Positions 1-7,791 of a DNA stretch of 64,000 nucleotides are shown piece after piece (position 1 is the stretch's first letter; every line of letters starts with the position of its first letter). Below the pieces are notes generated by a model. That model was not told where the DNA came from. It saw only the letters and a list, made by a program, of their open reading frames with translations, and made no database searches. The translations under genes were made by a program, and so were the position numbers. The stretch is from Brevundimonas sp. (GTDB lineage: Bacteria; Pseudomonadota; Alphaproteobacteria; Caulobacterales; Caulobacteraceae), in NCBI GenBank assembly GCA_003248965.1, contig QFQU01000005.1:1-64000 (forward strand). Reading direction: 5' to 3'.

Positions 1-833
1 AAGTGTACATCCTGATCCTGCCGGGCTTCGGCATCATCAGCCACATCGTCTCGACCTTCTCCAAGAAGCCGGTGTTCGGTTATCTGGCTATGGCCTACGC
101 CATGGTGGCCATCGGCTTCGTCGGCTTCGTCGTGTGGGCGCACCACATGTACACGGTCGGCATGAGCGTGAACCTGCGCGCCTATTTCATCGCCGCCACC
201 ATGATCATCGCGGTGCCGACGGGGGTGAAGATCTTCAGCTGGATCGCCACCATGTGGGGGGGCTCCATCAGCTTCAAGACGCCCATGCTGTGGGCGATCG
301 GCTTCATCTTCCTGTTCACCGTCGGCGGCGTGACCGGCGTGGTCCTGTCCAACGCCGGCATCGATTACAGCCTGCACGACACCTATTACGTGGTGGCCCA
401 CTTCCACTACGTTCTGTCGCTGGGCGCCGTCTTCGCCATCTTCGCGGGCTTCTACTACTGGTTCGAGAAGATGTTCGGGGTGAAGTACAACGAGTTCCTG
501 GGCGCGACCCATTTCTGGATCATGTTCGTGGGCGTGAACCTGATCTTCTTCCCGCAGCACTTCCTGGGTCTGCAGGGGATGCCGCGCCGCTATATCGACT
601 ATCCGGACGCCTTCACCCTGTGGAACCACATTTCGTCGATCGGCTATGTCATCACCATCGTCGGCGTGGCCGTCTTCCTGATCATGCTGCTGGAAGCCGC
701 CATCCGTCGCCGTCCGGGCGTCGCCAACCCCTGGGGCGAAGGCGCCACGACCCTGGAGTGGACCCTGTCCTCGCCGCCCCCGACCCACCAGTTCAACGAA
801 CTGCCGGTGGTCAAGGGCGACGACGGCCACTGA
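1..833 (+). CDS. ctaD: Cytochrome c oxidase subunit I, C-terminal part (cut by window edge)
   Basis: Catalytic haem-copper subunit of an aa3-type terminal oxidase in the inner membrane; it reduces O2 and pumps protons. The reading frame is open from the left edge, so the N-terminal half lies outside. The visible 277 residues start within the YILILPGFG helix. They contain the CuB histidine pair in WAHHMYTVGM, the K-channel segment VPTGVKIFSW, and the haem ligand histidines in HDTYYVVAHFHYV, followed by several hydrophobic helices. A strong hairpin follows the stop, and the assembly genes ctaB, coxF-like and ctaG come next. The family call is secure. Confidence 0.97.
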   Translation, partial: VYILILPGFGIISHIVSTFSKKPVFGYLAMAYAMVAIGFVGFVVWAHHMYTVGMSVNLRAYFIAATMIIAVPTGVKIFSWIATMWGGSISFKTPMLWAIGFIFLFTVGGVTGVVLSNAGIDYSLHDTYYVVAHFHYVLSLGAVFAIFAGFYYWFEKMFGVKYNEFLGATHFWIMFVGVNLIFFPQHFLGLQGMPRRYIDYPDAFTLWNHISSIGYVITIVGVAVFLIMLLEAAIRRRPGVANPWGEGATTLEWTLSSPPPTHQFNELPVVKGDDGH

Positions 834-855
834 TCCTGTTCACAGACCGACAGCG

Positions 856-894
856 GGCCGCTCTTTCCATCGGAAGGGGCGGCCTTCTGCTTTT
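856..894 (+). terminator. Hairpin terminator or attenuator after ctaD
   Basis: A 13-bp stem (856-868 with 872-884, two G.U wobbles) closes a three-base loop and is followed by TTCTGCTTTT. It lies 23 bases after the ctaD stop and 10 bases before the ctaB start. It probably lowers readthrough from the structural gene into the assembly genes; this is inferred from shape only. Confidence 0.6.
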
Positions 895-903
895 GGGTGT
901 GCT

Positions 904-1908
904 ATGCCGCGCGCGCAGATGACCGAAGTTCACACTCCCGCCGAGGCCCCGACCCAGGAGCGCCCCCTTATTTCCACCGCCCAGCCGGAAGACTTCTTCC
1001 AGCTGTTGAAGCCGCGCGTCATGTCGCTGGTGGTCTTCACCGCCGCGACCGGCCTGGTCGTGGCGCCGGGGTCGATGAACCCCTTCGCCGCCGCCATCGC
1101 CATCCTGTGCATCGCCGTCGGCGCGGGCGCGGCGGGCGCGCTGAACATGGCGCTGGAGGGCGAGACCGACGCCCTGATGCGGCGCACGCGCGGCCGCCCG
1201 GTCGCGGCGGGACGTGTCCGTAAAAACGATGCGATGGCCTTCGGCGTGGTGCTGAGCCTGTTTTCGGTCATGCTGCTGGGCATGAACGCCAATTGGCTGG
1301 CGGCGGGGCTGCTGGCCCTGACCATCGTCTATTACGCCGGCTTCTACACCCTGCTGCTGAAGCGGCGGACGCCCCAGAACATCGTCATCGGCGGCGCGGC
1401 CGGCGCCTTTCCGCCGGTGATCGGCTGGGCCGCCGCGACCGGCCATGCGCCGTGGCAGGCCTGGCTGCTGTTCCTGATCATCTTCCTGTGGACCCCGCCG
1501 CACAGCTGGGCCCTGGCCCTGTATTCGGCCGGCGACTACGCCAAGGCGGGGATTCCGATGATGCCGGTGGCGCGCGGGGCCAGATCCACCCGTCTGCAAA
1601 TTCTGATCTACAGCCTGGTGTTCGTGCCGGTGGCGATCCTGCCCGGCGTGACGGGTCTGGGCGGCGCGATCTATCTGGCCGTCTCGATCCTGGGCGGGAT
1701 CGGCTTTCTGGGCCTGGCGCTGCGGCTCTATCGCTCGCGCGCCGGGGACGAACCCGACAAGGTCGAAGCCGTGGGACGCGAGGCCGCATTGTACGACGTC
1801 CGCGCCCAGGCCAAACCGGCACGTGACCTGTTCGCCTTTTCCATCCTCTATCTGATGGCGTTGTTCTCGGCGCTGCTGATCGAGGCCCTGTCCGGTCTGG
1901 GAGCCTAA
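904..1908 (+). CDS. ctaB: Protoheme IX farnesyltransferase (haem O synthase)
   Basis: Integral membrane UbiA-family prenyltransferase that adds a farnesyl group to haem b to give haem O, the precursor of haem A for the oxidase. The 334-residue length is normal. The first prenyl-diphosphate motif is in NMALEGETDALMRRT; its first aspartate position is altered from the usual NxxxDxxxD pattern. The second motif is DYAKAGIPMMPV. Many hydrophobic helices are visible. The first ATG is at 904 and an in-frame ATG at 919 is also possible; neither has a clear ribosome site. The coxF-like and ctaG genes follow almost without a gap. Confidence 0.95.
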   Translation: MPRAQMTEVHTPAEAPTQERPLISTAQPEDFFQLLKPRVMSLVVFTAATGLVVAPGSMNPFAAAIAILCIAVGAGAAGALNMALEGETDALMRRTRGRPVAAGRVRKNDAMAFGVVLSLFSVMLLGMNANWLAAGLLALTIVYYAGFYTLLLKRRTPQNIVIGGAAGAFPPVIGWAAATGHAPWQAWLLFLIIFLWTPPHSWALALYSAGDYAKAGIPMMPVARGARSTRLQILIYSLVFVPVAILPGVTGLGGAIYLAVSILGGIGFLGLALRLYRSRAGDEPDKVEAVGREAALYDVRAQAKPARDLFAFSILYLMALFSALLIEALSGLGA

Positions 1909-1912
1909 TGCC

Positions 1913-2083
1913 GTGCGTCTGACCCCCGAAGAACTGCGCGCGCGCAAACGCCGCAACGTCTGGATCGCCCTGGCGCTGGTCGCCTTCATCGTCCTGGTCT
2001 TCGCCACCACCGTCATCCGCCTGCAGCAGAACCAGGCCGACGAGCGGGCGCTGCGCGACGCGGTCGACGGCGCGCCCCTATGA
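1913..2083 (+). CDS. Small single-pass CoxF-like oxidase assembly protein
   Basis: A 56-residue gene with a GTG start, filling the gap between ctaB and ctaG. The product has a basic N-terminus (LRARKRRN), one hydrophobic helix of about 20 residues (VWIALALVAFIVLVFATTV) and a short polar tail. Its TGA overlaps the ctaG start as ATGA, so the two are probably translationally coupled. Small one-helix proteins in this position are annotated as CoxF in alphaproteobacterial oxidase operons. The call rests on size, topology and position, because the sequence has no diagnostic residues. Confidence 0.75.
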   Translation: MRLTPEELRARKRRNVWIALALVAFIVLVFATTVIRLQQNQADERALRDAVDGAPL

Positions 2084-2616
2084 AACCGGCGCGCCAGAAC
2101 ATGATCGCCGTCATCTGCGTGCTGACGGTGATGGGGATGACGGGCGCGGCCTTCGCCGCCGTGCCCCTGTACCGGATGTTCTGCCAGGTCACGGGCTTCG
2201 ACGGCACGACCATGCGGGCCGACAAGGCGCCCGACACGGTGCTGGATCGGACCGTCACGGTGCGGTTCGACACCAATGTGCGCGGCGTGCCCATGACCTT
2301 CCGCGCCGAAAGCCCCACCCAGCGCGTGCGGATCGGCGAGACGGGCCTGGCCTATTTCGACGTGACCAACACCTCGGACAGGCCGATCCAGGTTCGGGCC
2401 AGCTACAATGTCTCGCCCGAACAGACGGGGCCGTATTTCCAGAAGCTTCAGTGTTTCTGCTTCACCGACCAGACCCTGGCGGCGGGCGAGACGCGCCAGT
2501 TCCCGGTCCAGTATTTCATCGCCCCCGAACTGGCGACCGACCGCGAGGCCCAGGGCGCGCGCGACATCACCCTGAGCTACACCTTCTTCCCGTCGGTCGA
2601 CGCGCCCAAGGCGTGA
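2080..2616 (+). CDS. ctaG: Cytochrome c oxidase assembly protein CtaG (Cox11)
   Basis: Periplasm-facing copper chaperone that delivers copper to the CuB site of subunit I. The 178-residue protein has an N-terminal transmembrane anchor (about residues 8-28), the conserved Cys35 in YRMFCQVTGF, and the copper-binding CFCF motif at residues 125-128. Immunoglobulin-like beta segments and the late FFPSVDAPK stretch are typical of the family. The start overlaps the coxF-like stop, and the stop overlaps the next start (TGATG). Confidence 0.97.
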   Translation: MKPARQNMIAVICVLTVMGMTGAAFAAVPLYRMFCQVTGFDGTTMRADKAPDTVLDRTVTVRFDTNVRGVPMTFRAESPTQRVRIGETGLAYFDVTNTSDRPIQVRASYNVSPEQTGPYFQKLQCFCFTDQTLAAGETRQFPVQYFIAPELATDREAQGARDITLSYTFFPSVDAPKA

Positions 2617-3074
2617 TGGGGCGTCCCGGCGTGGATTTTCCGGGCGTCGGCTGCGGCCTGGTTGTCCAGCGCCCCGACGGACGCGTGCTGCTTTACCGGC
2701 GGTTGAAGGTGCCCGAGGCCGGGTTCTGGACCATCGTCGGCGGCAAGGTCGATCCCATGGAGCCCAGCCGGGAGGCCGCCCGCCGCGAGGCCGAGGAAGA
2801 AAGCGGCCTGACGATCGGCGCGGTCGATTTCCTGTGCCTGGCCGAAGCGATTCTGCCCGCCGACCGCCAGCACTGGATCTCGATGATCTATGTCACGCAC
2901 GACTTCGCCGGAGAGGCGCGTCTGACCGAACCCGACGCCTTTTCGGACGTGGGCTGGTTCGATCCCGACAGGCCGCCCCAGCCCCTGTCGGTCTTCACCG
3001 CCCAGGCCTTTGCGGCGCTGAAAAAGGCGGAAAGGCGGCGCCCCTCTGGCGCGGCGAAAAAGGGGACGCTATAG
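2616..3074 (+). CDS. Nudix hydrolase
   Basis: A 152-residue Nudix-family pyrophosphohydrolase. The Nudix box Gx5Ex7REUxEExGU is complete at residues 43-65, running from GGKVDPMEPSREAARR to EAEEESGL, so all metal-binding glutamates are present. Substrate cannot be read from the sequence; the tyrosine/arginine N-terminal region (VLLYRRLKVPEAGFW) resembles nucleotide- or ADP-ribose-type members. The gene starts inside the ctaG stop and ends 46 bases before coxC, so it is embedded in the oxidase cluster, which is not its usual place. Confidence 0.9.
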   Translation: MGRPGVDFPGVGCGLVVQRPDGRVLLYRRLKVPEAGFWTIVGGKVDPMEPSREAARREAEEESGLTIGAVDFLCLAEAILPADRQHWISMIYVTHDFAGEARLTEPDAFSDVGWFDPDRPPQPLSVFTAQAFAALKKAERRRPSGAAKKGTL

Positions 3075-3120
3075 CCGGAAGCAAAGGCGACTCCATCGCC
3101 CGCCGACAGGGAAGAAACGC

Positions 3121-4029
3121 ATGGCCGATGCGCACGCTGCTCCGCAGCACGACTACCACCTGGTGCCGCCCAGCCCGTGGCCGCTGCTGTCTTCCATCGG
3201 CGCGACCATCATGTTCATCGGCGCCGTCATCTGGATGAAGGGCCTGGCCCCCGCCGACGGCGGTCCGATCGCCGCCAACTTCCTGGCCCAGGGCAAGCCG
3301 GCCGTCTTCTTCGCCGGCCTGGCGGGGGTGCTGGTCTCGGCCTTCGGCTGGTGGTCGGACGTGATCAAGGAATCCAAGGGCGGCGACCACACCCCGGTCG
3401 TGTCCCTGGGTCTGCGCTACGGCATGATCCTGTTCATCGCGTCCGAGGTGATGTTCTTCGTCGCCTTCTTCTGGATGTTCTTCGACATGGCCCTGTTCCA
3501 TGAATCGCGCGCCCTGACGCCGGAAGTCGGGACCTGGGCCGACACGGCCAAGGCCTGGTCGACCTGGCCGCCCAAGGGGGTCGAGGTCCTATCGCCCTGG
3601 CAATTGCCGCTGCTGAACACCGTGACGCTGCTGCTCTCGGGCTGCACCGTCACCTGGGCGCACCACGCGATCCAGGTCGACGACCGCAAGGGCGCCAAGA
3701 TCGCCCTGGGGCTGACCGTGGCGCTGGGCGTGCTGTTCACCTGCGTCCAGGCCTATGAGTATCACCACATCCTGCACGAGCACCTGTTCTTCAACGAAGA
3801 GGCCGTGAACTCGGGCCTGTACGGCTCGATCTTCTTCATGGCGACGGGCTTCCACGGCTTCCACGTTCTGATCGGGACCATCTTCCTGACGGTCTGCCTG
3901 ATCCGTCTGCTGGCCGGGGACTTCACCCCCAAGAAGCATTTCGGTTTCGAGGCGGCGGCCTGGTACTGGCACTTCGTGGACGTGGTCTGGCTGTTCCTGT
4001 TCGCCTTCGTCTACGTCGTCTTCGGTTGA
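3121..4029 (+). CDS. coxC: Cytochrome c oxidase subunit III
   Basis: Third core subunit of the aa3 oxidase, a seven-helix membrane protein that stabilises subunit I. The 302-residue sequence begins with the family opening HDYHLVPPSPWPL and carries the conserved glutamate helix SEVMFFVAFFWMFFDMALF. It ends with the diagnostic HFVDVVWLFLFAFVYV helix. The start is preceded by GGGAAGAAACGC, a usable ribosome site. The stop overlaps the TTG start of the DUF983 gene, so translation of the downstream assembly genes is probably coupled. Confidence 0.97.
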   Translation: MADAHAAPQHDYHLVPPSPWPLLSSIGATIMFIGAVIWMKGLAPADGGPIAANFLAQGKPAVFFAGLAGVLVSAFGWWSDVIKESKGGDHTPVVSLGLRYGMILFIASEVMFFVAFFWMFFDMALFHESRALTPEVGTWADTAKAWSTWPPKGVEVLSPWQLPLLNTVTLLLSGCTVTWAHHAIQVDDRKGAKIALGLTVALGVLFTCVQAYEYHHILHEHLFFNEEAVNSGLYGSIFFMATGFHGFHVLIGTIFLTVCLIRLLAGDFTPKKHFGFEAAAWYWHFVDVVWLFLFAFVYVVFG

Positions 4030-4427
4030 TCGAAGACAGAACCGAGGATGCAGAGGCGGCGCGGGACGAGTCATCGTCCCGCGCCGTCGCCGTTTGCGCC
4101 GACCCCGTGCGGGCGGGTCTGCGGGGGCGTTGTCCGCGCTGCGGTCAGGGGGCGCTGTTCGACGGCTTCCTGAAGGTCCGGCCCGCCTGCACCGCCTGCG
4201 GGCTGGATTATTCGACCATTCAGACGGGCGACGGCCCCGCGAGCTTCATCATGCAGATCGCGGGATTCCTGGTTGGATTTTCGGCCCTGTTCGTCGAGAT
4301 CAAATTCCATCCGCCGATGTGGGTGCATCTGGTCGTCTGGCTGCCGCTGGTCGTGGTCCTGTCCCTGGCCCTGATGCGGCCGGGCCGGGGGCTGATGATC
4401 GCCCTGCAATACCGGAATCAGCGATGA
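4026..4427 (+). CDS. DUF983 family membrane protein
   Basis: A 133-residue protein of the DUF983 family, usually found beside coxC in alphaproteobacteria; its exact role is unknown. A zinc-ribbon-like pair of motifs (CPRCGQG and CTACGLDY, about residues 36-61) is followed by two hydrophobic helices. The chosen start is TTG at 4026, overlapping the coxC stop, with no better ATG upstream of the cysteine motifs. The stop overlaps the SURF1 start (ATGA). Confidence 0.88.
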   Translation: MIEDRTEDAEAARDESSSRAVAVCADPVRAGLRGRCPRCGQGALFDGFLKVRPACTACGLDYSTIQTGDGPASFIMQIAGFLVGFSALFVEIKFHPPMWVHLVVWLPLVVVLSLALMRPGRGLMIALQYRNQR

Positions 4428-5137
4428 AGCGTTTCCCCTGGATGCTGACCGTCGCGACGGCCGCCGCCCTGGTCCTTCTGATCGGCCTGGGCGTGTGGCA
4501 GGTCGAGCGGCTGAGGTGGAAGGAAGGTCTGATCGCGGCGGCCGAGGCGGCGGCGGCGAAACCGCCCGCGCCCCTGGCCGACGTTCTGGCCGACGCCGGG
4601 CGCGGGGACGGGTTGGAGTTCCGTAAGGTCCTGATGGTGTGCCGGGGCCTGGCGACGGCGCCCTATGTCGAGCTTCAAACCATACACGACGGGACGCCCG
4701 GCGTGCGGCTGGTGTCGGCCTGTCGACCCGAGGGAGAGGCCTTCACCGTGCTGGTGGACCGGGGCTTCGTCGCCGACACGATCTCGGCCCGGCCCCCGGT
4801 GATGGAGACGACCCTGCCGCTGGTCCTGGTCGGTGAGTTCCGTTCGGTCCCCCCGCCCGGCGCCTTGTCGCCCGCGCCGCGCGACGGCCGCTTCTACGTT
4901 CGCGACACGGCGGCGATGGCCGAGGCCCTGCATGTCGCCGGTCCGCTGCGGCCCGAGGCGGTCTACGCCCTGACCGCGACCAATCCGGAGTTCGGGGCGC
5001 TGACGCCGTCGGCGCCGCCGGCGGCCTTTTCCAACAATCATTTCGGCTACGCCCTGACCTGGTTCGGACTGGCGATCGCGCTGGTCGGCTTCTATGTGGC
5101 GCTGCTTCGTCGGCGATCGAAGAAAGACCTGTCCTGA
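4424..5137 (+). CDS. SURF1 family cytochrome oxidase biogenesis protein
   Basis: Inner-membrane factor for haem a insertion into subunit I. The 237-residue product has the expected hairpin topology: an N-terminal helix with the family motif GVWQVERLRWKEGLI (about residues 21-35), a soluble middle domain, and a C-terminal helix with the NNHFGYALTWFGLA signature. The ATG overlaps the DUF983 stop. The stop itself overlaps the presumed CTG start of the M16 peptidase. Confidence 0.93.
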   Translation: MKRFPWMLTVATAAALVLLIGLGVWQVERLRWKEGLIAAAEAAAAKPPAPLADVLADAGRGDGLEFRKVLMVCRGLATAPYVELQTIHDGTPGVRLVSACRPEGEAFTVLVDRGFVADTISARPPVMETTLPLVLVGEFRSVPPPGALSPAPRDGRFYVRDTAAMAEALHVAGPLRPEAVYALTATNPEFGALTPSAPPAAFSNNHFGYALTWFGLAIALVGFYVALLRRRSKKDLS

Positions 5138-6399
5138 GCGCGCAACTGCACACCCTGTCCAACGGCGTCCGCGTCGTCTGCGATCCCATGCCCGGCCTGA
5201 AGACCCTGGCCGTCGTCGTCACCGTAAAGGGCGGCGCGCGCTGGGAGGCCGAGGACCGCTCGGGCTGGTCGCACCTGCTGGAGCACCTGGTGTTCAAGGG
5301 CGCGGGCGACATGGCCGCGCGCGAGATCGTCGAACGGATCGAGGCCGAGGGCGGAAACATCAACGCCTCCACCGGCTATGAACGCACCAGTTTCGAGGTG
5401 CGCGCCCTGGACGGCTCTCTGCCGCTGGCGATGCAGGTGCTGTCGGACCTGGTGTTCCGTCCCACGCTCGATCCCGCCGAGATCGAGCGCGAGAAGGACG
5501 TGGTCGCCCAGGAGATCGCCGAGGCCTTCGATACGCCCGACGACCATGTGTTCGAAATGGTCCAGACCCGCGCCTTCGCCGGCCAGCCGCTGGGCCGGCC
5601 GATCCTGGGCTCGATCGCCAGCCTGAAGCCCGCGGACAAGGCCAGCGTCGAGGCGTGGCGCGCGCGGCTGTATTCGCCCGACCGAATGGTGGTTGCGGTG
5701 TCCGGCGCGGTGGAGGAGGGCGCGTTGCTGGCCCTGGCCGAGCGCTGGTTCGGCGCTGCGGTCGCGACCCCGGCCGATACGCTGGCCCCCGCCGTCTTCG
5801 TCGGCGGTCACGCCAGGCTGACGCGCAAGATCGAACAGGCCAATCTGGTGTTCCAGCTGCCGGGTCTGGCCGCGACCGACCCCGCCCTGTCCGCCAAGCG
5901 GCTGTTCACCGAAATCCTGGGGGGCGGCATGGCCTCGCGCCTGTTCCAGAGCGCGCGCGAGACGCGGGGTCTGGCCTACGCCATCGACGCCTATCAGGAG
6001 CCGTATCAGGACGCGGGGGTCCTTGGGGTCTACGCCGGAGCGGCGGCCGAGCGCGCCAGGGAGCTGGCCGAGGTCTGCGCCCACGAGGTCCGGGGCCTGG
6101 CCGAGACGGGGCCGACGCCCGCCGAACTGTCGCGCGCCAAGGCGGTGTTGAAGGCCGGCCTTTGGATGTCGGACGAAAACCCGATGAGCCGCGCGGGCCG
6201 CAACGCCGCCCAGACCCTGATCTTCGGCGCGCCGCGCTCCAGTCCCGCCCTGACCGAAGAGCTGGAAGGCCAGACGATCGAGGACGTGCGCGCCGTCGGC
6301 GCCCGCCTCTTGGCGTCGGGCCAGACGGCCAGCGCGGTGCTGGGCCCCAAGGCGGCGGCTGCGGCAGGCGAGACCTTCGCCACGATCCTGTTCCCCTGA
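5134..6399 (+). CDS. M16 family zinc peptidase, probable CTG start
   Basis: Processing-peptidase-like M16 metalloprotease of about 421 residues. The inverted zinc motif HxxEH is present as HLLEH, with the distal glutamate region VVAQEIAEAF about 75 residues later, and the C-terminal M16 domain carries GGGMASRLFQ. The first ordinary start is the ATG at 5188, but the conserved N-terminal strand LHTLSNGVRVV lies upstream of it in the same open frame. The only plausible initiation there is CTG at 5134, giving (M)SAQLHTLSNGV. It overlaps the SURF1 stop as CTGA and follows a purine-rich AAGAAAG. The peptidase call is firm; the start is inferred. Confidence 0.85.
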   Translation: MSAQLHTLSNGVRVVCDPMPGLKTLAVVVTVKGGARWEAEDRSGWSHLLEHLVFKGAGDMAAREIVERIEAEGGNINASTGYERTSFEVRALDGSLPLAMQVLSDLVFRPTLDPAEIEREKDVVAQEIAEAFDTPDDHVFEMVQTRAFAGQPLGRPILGSIASLKPADKASVEAWRARLYSPDRMVVAVSGAVEEGALLALAERWFGAAVATPADTLAPAVFVGGHARLTRKIEQANLVFQLPGLAATDPALSAKRLFTEILGGGMASRLFQSARETRGLAYAIDAYQEPYQDAGVLGVYAGAAAERARELAEVCAHEVRGLAETGPTPAELSRAKAVLKAGLWMSDENPMSRAGRNAAQTLIFGAPRSSPALTEELEGQTIEDVRAVGARLLASGQTASAVLGPKAAAAAGETFATILFP

Positions 6400-6464
6400 A
6401 TTTTACGGGAACGCGCGGCGACCCTCTCGGGTTATGCTGACGCTTTCAAACCTCGGAGACACCC

Positions 6465-7019
6465 ATGTCCGTCCGCGTCGCCCTGATCGTCGGCAGCCTG
6501 CGCAAGGGCTCCTATTCGCGCGCCATCGGCATGGCGATGAAGGAGATCGCCGCGCCGGGCCTGGACCTGGTCCCGGTCGAGATCGGCGACCTGCCCCTGT
6601 ACGACCCCGACCTGGACAATGACGCGCCGCCCCCAGCCTGGACCCGCTTCCGGGGCGAGGTGGCTGCGACCCAGGCGGTTCTGTTCGTCACGCCCGAATA
6701 CAACCGCTCCATCCCCGGCGCCCTGAAGAACGCCCTGGACGTCGGCTCACGCCCCTATGGCCACAGCGTCTGGTCGGGCAAGCCCGCCGCCATCGTCAGC
6801 GTTTCGCCGGGCGCGCTGGGGGCTTTCGGCGCCAACCACCACCTGCGCCAGCCGCTGGTGTTCCTGAACATGCCGACGATGCAGCAACCCGAGGCCTATA
6901 TCGGCAACGTCGCCGACCTGCTGGACGAGAACGGCAAGCTGAAGAAGGACGACACCCTCAAATTCCTGAAGGGCTTTACGGATGCGTTCGAGGCCTGGAT
7001 CGGGAAGACGAAGGAATAA
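6465..7019 (+). CDS. NADPH-dependent FMN reductase / quinone reductase
   Basis: Flavodoxin-fold cytosolic reductase of 184 residues, in the ChrR/YieF-like group that reduces quinones and other acceptors with NAD(P)H. The FMN phosphate loop is GSLRKGSYSRAI (about residues 10-21). The second signature TPEYNRSIPGALKNALD (about residues 75-91) is intact. A clear ribosome site, GGAGACACCC, precedes the ATG. It stands alone between the oxidase cluster and the convergent cspA. The natural substrate cannot be assigned. Confidence 0.92.
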   Translation: MSVRVALIVGSLRKGSYSRAIGMAMKEIAAPGLDLVPVEIGDLPLYDPDLDNDAPPPAWTRFRGEVAATQAVLFVTPEYNRSIPGALKNALDVGSRPYGHSVWSGKPAAIVSVSPGALGAFGANHHLRQPLVFLNMPTMQQPEAYIGNVADLLDENGKLKKDDTLKFLKGFTDAFEAWIGKTKE

Positions 7020-7088
7020 TCGCCCGTCGTGATGAACGGACGTGGATGGGATTCCGCTGGCGCGGGACAGAGCAACACCCGCAATTGA

Positions 7089-7118
7089 AAACGGCGGCCC
7101 GTTGCGGGGCCGCCGTTT
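7089..7118 (-). terminator. Terminator for cspA, possibly bidirectional
   Basis: A perfect 12-bp stem (7089-7100 with 7107-7118) encloses a six-base loop. Read on the minus strand it ends in GTTTTC, downstream of cspA. On the plus strand it lies 70 bases after the FMN reductase gene, so it may serve both convergent genes. Confidence 0.65.
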
Positions 7119-7139
7119 CCGTATCGGATGTGACCGAAC

Positions 7140-7349
7140 TCAGACGGTCTGGAGCTGGCCAGCCGATTCCTTGCCCGAACGCTTGTCGCGTTCCAACTCG
7201 TAGGAAACCTTCTGGTTTTCGTCCAGGCCGCGCAGGCCGGCGGCTTCGACGGCCGAGATGTGGACGAAGACGTCCTTGCCGCCGTCGTCGGGTTGGATGA
7301 AGCCGTAACCCTTGGTCGGGTTGAACCATTTGACAGTGCCGGTAGCCAT
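7140..7349 (-). CDS. cspA: Cold-shock domain protein
   Basis: A 69-residue single cold-shock domain that binds single-stranded nucleic acid as an RNA chaperone. The RNP1 motif KGYGFIQPDD and RNP2 motif DVFVHISAV are both present, after the family opening GTVKWFNPTKG. The ribosome site GGAGGTCTCAAA before ATG is very strong. The roughly 230 bases between this start and the next plus-strand gene leave room for the long 5' leader typical of cold-shock mRNAs, but no leader structure was established. Which csp paralogue this is cannot be told from the window. Confidence 0.95.
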   Translation of the reverse strand: MATGTVKWFNPTKGYGFIQPDDGGKDVFVHISAVEAAGLRGLDENQKVSYELERDKRSGKESAGQLQTV

Positions 7350-7585
7350 TTTGAGACCTCCGCTAGAAGTTGACCGAGGGAACGCCCCTGCGGCCTGTCG
7401 GGTCTGAATGGGATCGGCCTGGACTCATGCGTTCGCAAGGAGAGTGGGCGTTACGCAGAGAGATCGACGAGGCTCATAAGCGCAGGCTTTCGCGGCAAAA
7501 GCAAGACGCGGGGCGTTCGGGCGACTTGGCGACGGAACGGCCCCGCTTCCAAGACGTTGTCATGGTTCACGAAAGGTCTTCCCTC

Positions 7586-7777
7586 ATGAACCGCACCCAT
7601 GTGGTCGAGCGCGCCTACCAGCTTGCCCGGACCCCCGAATGTCTGAACACCGGCGATGTGGTGAAGGCCCTGTCGGCCGAAGGCTATTCGAACGCCGACA
7701 TCTCGCACTTTCAGGGCGCGTCGATCCGCGCCGATCTGAACCGCATCTGCAAGGCGACGGCCGCTCAGGCGGCCTGA
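7586..7777 (+). CDS. Small hypothetical protein
   Basis: A 63-residue protein of unknown function. ATG at 7586 is preceded by GAAAGG at a workable distance; the frame is open further upstream to a TTG, but that extension has atypical composition and no ribosome site. The product is soluble and helical (HVVERAYQLARTPECL, GDVVKALSAEGYSNADI), resembling a small helix-turn-helix-like fold, with no transmembrane segment. It lies divergent from cspA and convergent with the DUF1501 gene. No family is recognised. Confidence 0.65.
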   Translation: MNRTHVVERAYQLARTPECLNTGDVVKALSAEGYSNADISHFQGASIRADLNRICKATAAQAA

Positions 7778-7791
7778 TCTCAGGTCAGATT

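Noticed and set aside
7370..7585. Upstream extension of the small hypothetical gene from a TTG
   Set aside because: No ribosome site and atypical translation; the region is better seen as the cspA leader and promoter.
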